From Hungatella sp. UBA3048 (lineage in GTDB: Bacteria; Bacillota; Clostridia; Lachnospirales; Lachnospiraceae), in assembly GCA_002367105.1 (NCBI GenBank), contig DFCS01000044.1:372633-436632 (forward strand): 64,000 bases of DNA, given 5' to 3'. Each line of letters opens with the position of its first letter. Position 1 is the first letter of the stretch. Under the pieces are notes generated by a model. It did not search any database. It worked only from the letters and a program-made list of their open reading frames with translations, and was not told the DNA's origin. This document shows, piece after piece, positions 60,639-64,000 of this stretch. The translations under genes and the position numbers were made by a program.

Positions 60639-62399
60639 ATGCCCCGCACATTCCAGTATAAGCTTCTTCTATATAATCTTCTGGTAGTTATAAGTATTGC
60701 TTGTGCAGTAAGCTTTTATAATTATCATTCCTATTATAAGGATGTCATTCAAAGCGAAACGGAAAACTCTGTTAACCGTATACAGATTCTGTCTGATCGG
60801 ATGGAAGTTGCATACGAGGAAATGGTCAATATCATTGTGACCTGTTCAGAAAGAAAATCTTTATTTTACACACCTTCCCTAAAACAGTCGGAATACGGAG
60901 AAGCTGCTTATATCAAGCTGTATGCCTCCAATGTTCTGAGGGATTTCTGCGCAATTTCAGGTTACAGCAAATATATCTATAAAATTACCCTTTATAGCAA
61001 CGGAGAAGTCCTGCAGGCTGGGAGCGCCTACGGCTCCACCCTGGATTTCAGGGACATCCAAAATGCGCCCTGGTTCCACGATTTGCTTTCCAGAGAAAAC
61101 ACCCAGTATCTCCTCTCTCTGGAGGACAACCCTTTTTCACCAATGAATTACACCCCCAAGCTTCTCCCCCTTCTAAGGCCATTAAAATATGTTTCCGGCG
61201 GCAATCCGGAGGATGCCTGGATATTTCTGGCTATTTCTCCCCGTCTGTTTTCCGATACCCTGGAAAGCATGGGAGATGAAGAGATCCTCTATGCTTCCAC
61301 ATTAGATGGAAGTATCATCTCCTCTGTGAACGGAAAGGATTATGATGTCACTGATTTGCTGGTCACACTTAAAAACCTTAAGGATCCACAGGGTAATTTC
61401 CGTACCTGGCTGAATGGAGAGGATTGTATTATTTCCTATCAGAGACAAGCGGTAAGCGGCCTGATCTTCTTTCAGATTCTTCCGATTTCAGACCTTAACC
61501 TTGACCACGGCGTGATTGGGGGCACCATTGCTCTCATATTCTTTTTCTGCTGCGCCATCGGCCTGACCTTGTCCTGGTTTATATCCCGCCAGTTAAGTGC
61601 TCCCATCAGCCGTTTAAAAAAACGACTGGAATTCATTTCCATGGGAAATTTTGATCCGGACCGCTCCATCGAAACAGATGATGAAATCGGAAGCATAGGA
61701 AAGCAGATCAACCAAATGTCTGACCGGATCTCTGACCTTTTAGAAACCAGGGTTCAAAGTGAAAAAGAAAAAAAGGATTTGGAAATTAAAATGCTACAGG
61801 CCCAGATCAATCCTCATTTTCTCTACAATACACTGGATTCTATCAAATGGATCGCAACCATGCAGAAAAACAGCGGGATCGTCCAGGTGGTCACTGCCCT
61901 GTCCTCCCTGCTGAAGAACATGGCAAAGGGATTTAACGAAAAGGTAACTCTTCGTCAGGAATTGGATTTTTTGCAGAATTATGTTATTATAGAGAAAATC
62001 CGATATATTGAACTTTTTGATGTAACTACAGAAGTTGATCAGGAAGTTTTATACGATGCCAAAATCGTGAAACTAACCCTTCAGCCCATTGTGGAGAACG
62101 CTATCTTTAATGGAATCGAGCCAAGCGGAAGAAACGGGCTGATACAGATACACGTTTTTGCTGAGAAAAGTGTTCTTTATATTACGATAAGGGACAACGG
62201 CATCGGCATTTCCCCGGAAGGCATTGAAACGCTGTTAACAGATACTTCCCGCATCACGAGAAGCAATATGAGCGGAATCGGGCTTCCAAACGTGGACCGG
62301 AGATTAAAGCTGGTTTACGGAGAAGAATACGGACTAAAGCTGGAAAGCGAATTAGACCAATACACATTAATTACCATTGCCCTTCCTTTGGAATTTTAA
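60639..62399 (+). CDS. YesM-like sensor histidine kinase
   Basis: 586 residues. Membrane helix 1 near 8-28, an extracellular sensor (~30-285), membrane helix 2 near 292-315, a HAMP domain (~315-368), the phospho-His393 in QINPHFLYNTLDS, and the HATPase with EPSGRNGL, DNGIGISPEG and GIGLPNVDRRL. YesM-type kinases sense sugars or sugar-loaded binding proteins. AAAGGA lies before the ATG. It is followed by its regulator after 30 bases. Confidence 0.93.
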   Translation: MPRTFQYKLLLYNLLVVISIACAVSFYNYHSYYKDVIQSETENSVNRIQILSDRMEVAYEEMVNIIVTCSERKSLFYTPSLKQSEYGEAAYIKLYASNVLRDFCAISGYSKYIYKITLYSNGEVLQAGSAYGSTLDFRDIQNAPWFHDLLSRENTQYLLSLEDNPFSPMNYTPKLLPLLRPLKYVSGGNPEDAWIFLAISPRLFSDTLESMGDEEILYASTLDGSIISSVNGKDYDVTDLLVTLKNLKDPQGNFRTWLNGEDCIISYQRQAVSGLIFFQILPISDLNLDHGVIGGTIALIFFFCCAIGLTLSWFISRQLSAPISRLKKRLEFISMGNFDPDRSIETDDEIGSIGKQINQMSDRISDLLETRVQSEKEKKDLEIKMLQAQINPHFLYNTLDSIKWIATMQKNSGIVQVVTALSSLLKNMAKGFNEKVTLRQELDFLQNYVIIEKIRYIELFDVTTEVDQEVLYDAKIVKLTLQPIVENAIFNGIEPSGRNGLIQIHVFAEKSVLYITIRDNGIGISPEGIETLLTDTSRITRSNMSGIGLPNVDRRLKLVYGEEYGLKLESELDQYTLITIALPLEF

Positions 62400-62429
62400 G
62401 AAGGGCTGACAAAGGGGTATAAAGACAGC

Positions 62430-64000
62430 ATGTATCGAATTATTATTATAGACGATGAGCCACTCATCCTGGCAGGCATCGCTTCCCTGATCATATGGGA
62501 AAACTATGAATGCACGATTATAGGAAAGGCAACCAACGGCCCTTCCGCCTATGAAATGATCATGGATCTTCATCCGGATATCGTTATAACGGATATCCGG
62601 ATGCCCGTGTTAAGCGGGCTTGATCTGGTGGAAAAATGCAAAGAAAACGGCTGTGACTTTTCTTTTATTGTATTGACAAACTTAGAGGAATTCCATCTGG
62701 TGAAAAAGGCCCTTTCCCTGGGCGCCTCCGACTATCTGGTGAAAATCGATCTGAATGAAGAAGCGCTTGTGAACGCTTTGGAACGTGCCAAGGAGGCCTG
62801 CGACCTGCTGGTCAATAAGCAGAACCGCCTCCTTAACAGCCAGCTTAGGAATAACCAGGAGGATCTGGCAAAGACAGAGTTCCGCCGTCTTTTTCTTTCT
62901 CAGGAGGCAGTATCTGATATTCCCGTAGAACTGGAGGAGCAGTATCCGGCTCCTTTTGTTATCCTGTTTTCCTTAAACCCTATCCACATAGACTTTGAAG
63001 CGGGCGGGGGAAGCTATGATCTGCATTCCGTCAGCAGGCAGCTTATGGATATACTGGGAGGAATCGCAGCAAGGTTTTTCTTTCATTACACAATTCTGGA
63101 ATACCGGCAGGATACGTTTCTCCTTACAGCCTCCTTTAAAGAAGAAGCCTTTTCCCAAAACGTTATAAGGGAATTCTGCCAGAAGTTCAGCGTTGCTTTA
63201 AAAACTTACTTTGAGCTTTCAGCTGTTTACGGCGTCAGCAGGACAAAACAAAAGATTTCAGAGCTCCCCCAGGCATTCACAGAAGCCTTGACGGCCCTGG
63301 AGTATTACTACTTTGACTCTTCATCCCAAGTGGTGTTTTATGACGGACAAAACTCTCATTTCAGTCTGGCTAAAAAATTCAATATCAATGTATTCAAAAA
63401 AGATCTGGCCGCTTATATAAGCCAGAACGACAGTGAAAAGCTGGCTTCCATTTTTGAAGAAATCATCACCCTGTTCCGGGAAAACAGACCCCGCAAGGAA
63501 CAGGCAACCAGCGCCTGCATTAACATTTACACCTATCTCTATTCATTTTTTGAAACAGGGGATGACAGCTATCAGGAGATTTTTCCTTATACCATTAACA
63601 TTGCAGAGCAGCTGAATCATTTTAACAGCTTAGAGGACATCCTGGAATGGCTGAGAAGTTTCTGTCAGAAGCTGTGCCGCCTTTTGGAAGACCGGAAATC
63701 CACTCGTTCCGACAAGCTGGTGGATCTGGCCCGAAGCTACATCAAGGAGCACTACATGGAAAAGCTGACTCTGGCCGATGTTGCCGAAGCTTTAAACATA
63801 AGCTCCGGACATTTAAGCAATACTTTTAAAAAGCTTACAGGAACTACCCTGTCAGACTATATTGCCCAGGTTAAGATTCAGCATGCCATGGAGCTTATAG
63901 ATACCCACCAGTACCTGATGTATGAAATCTCTGATAAACTTGGCTTTGATAATCCCTATTATTTCAGTAAGGTATTTAAAAAGGTTACGGGCATATCACC
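62430..64000 (+). CDS. YesN-like AraC-family response regulator (3' end beyond window)
   Basis: About 523 codons to the window edge, incomplete. Receiver: IDDE (8-10), phospho-Asp55 in IVITDIRMPVLSG, Lys105 in DYLVKID. A middle region of ~300 residues follows, then the AraC-type domain with two helix-turn-helix units (LTLADVAEALNISSGHLSNTFKKLTGTTLSDYI and ISDKLGFDNPYYFSKVFKKVTG). Only a few codons may be missing. It should activate the ABC/GH88/sulfatase operon on the other side of the promoter region. Confidence 0.92.
   Translation, partial: MYRIIIIDDEPLILAGIASLIIWENYECTIIGKATNGPSAYEMIMDLHPDIVITDIRMPVLSGLDLVEKCKENGCDFSFIVLTNLEEFHLVKKALSLGASDYLVKIDLNEEALVNALERAKEACDLLVNKQNRLLNSQLRNNQEDLAKTEFRRLFLSQEAVSDIPVELEEQYPAPFVILFSLNPIHIDFEAGGGSYDLHSVSRQLMDILGGIAARFFFHYTILEYRQDTFLLTASFKEEAFSQNVIREFCQKFSVALKTYFELSAVYGVSRTKQKISELPQAFTEALTALEYYYFDSSSQVVFYDGQNSHFSLAKKFNINVFKKDLAAYISQNDSEKLASIFEEIITLFRENRPRKEQATSACINIYTYLYSFFETGDDSYQEIFPYTINIAEQLNHFNSLEDILEWLRSFCQKLCRLLEDRKSTRSDKLVDLARSYIKEHYMEKLTLADVAEALNISSGHLSNTFKKLTGTTLSDYIAQVKIQHAMELIDTHQYLMYEISDKLGFDNPYYFSKVFKKVTGIS

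Overview
The window reads as a chromosomal segment of a spore-forming anaerobic Clostridia, most likely a Lachnospiraceae of the Lacrimispora / Clostridium saccharolyticum type. This is inferred from gene content and order, not from a 16S gene. The supporting signs are an alpha/beta-type SASP, GerW and YlbJ sporulation genes, the B12-type radical SAM - DUF2344 - RNase E/G order, a HisIE protein carrying an extra HisF-like barrel, several radical SAM enzymes, and divergent Clostridia-style housekeeping blocks with clear sigma-A promoters. About 60 protein genes were identified. No tRNA, rRNA, CRISPR array, transposase or prophage was seen.

Layout. 1-3.4 kb (minus): RNase E/G (cut by the window edge), DUF2344 and a radical SAM protein. 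3.7-4.4 kb: a YoaK-type membrane protein. 4.5-11.2 kb (minus): a sugar operon made of galactitol-type PTS IIA-IIB-IIC, a PRD/PTS-domain regulator, a class II aldolase and DhaK-DhaL. 11.6-13.0 kb: a lactonase and a broken MarR gene behind intact-looking operators. 13.1-15.9 kb: peptidase T and a membrane protein. 16-22 kb (minus): the histidine operon hisZ-G-D-B-A-IE. 22-30 kb (minus): RNA modification and repair genes (RecU, two pseudouridine synthases, an RsmF-type methylase, YgiQ, a HAD phosphatase, an SDR). 30-35.8 kb: M23 peptidase, YlbJ, a coiled-coil protein, CoaD, RsmD, SASP, uridine kinase and a DUF975 protein. 35.9-40.5 kb: RecG, FakA-like, Asp23 and, divergently, L28. 40.6-48.8 kb (minus): a long operon yicC-gmk-rpoZ-rimO-pgsA-cinA-two unknowns-ytfI-gerW-small membrane protein. 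48.9-50.7 kb (plus): an NFACT/RqcH protein. 50.8-54.4 kb: a more AT-rich Agr quorum-sensing locus, with agrB-agrD on minus and an AgrC-like kinase and AgrA-like regulator on plus. 54.5-64 kb: a glycosaminoglycan-type utilisation block (sulfatase, GH88 unsaturated glucuronyl hydrolase, ABC importer) with a divergent YesM/YesN two-component system that runs off the right edge.

How the parts work together. The PTS cluster suggests import with phosphorylation, aldol cleavage and phosphorylation of a released dihydroxyacetone-like fragment, but no dehydrogenase and no DhaM are present. The right-hand cluster would take up and trim unsaturated, sulfated uronic disaccharides. The Agr locus looks complete, and its pre-peptide carries Ser in place of the ring-forming Cys.

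The least expected structures are in the non-coding DNA. Two copies of a ~138-bp multi-stem element (18618-18755 and 33731-33869) keep their loops and ends but change both arms of their stems together; one copy supplies the last codons and stop of hisD. A second family of small hairpin repeats sits between genes of operons and ends in the ribosome-binding site of the next gene (five copies, 23.6-33.1 kb).
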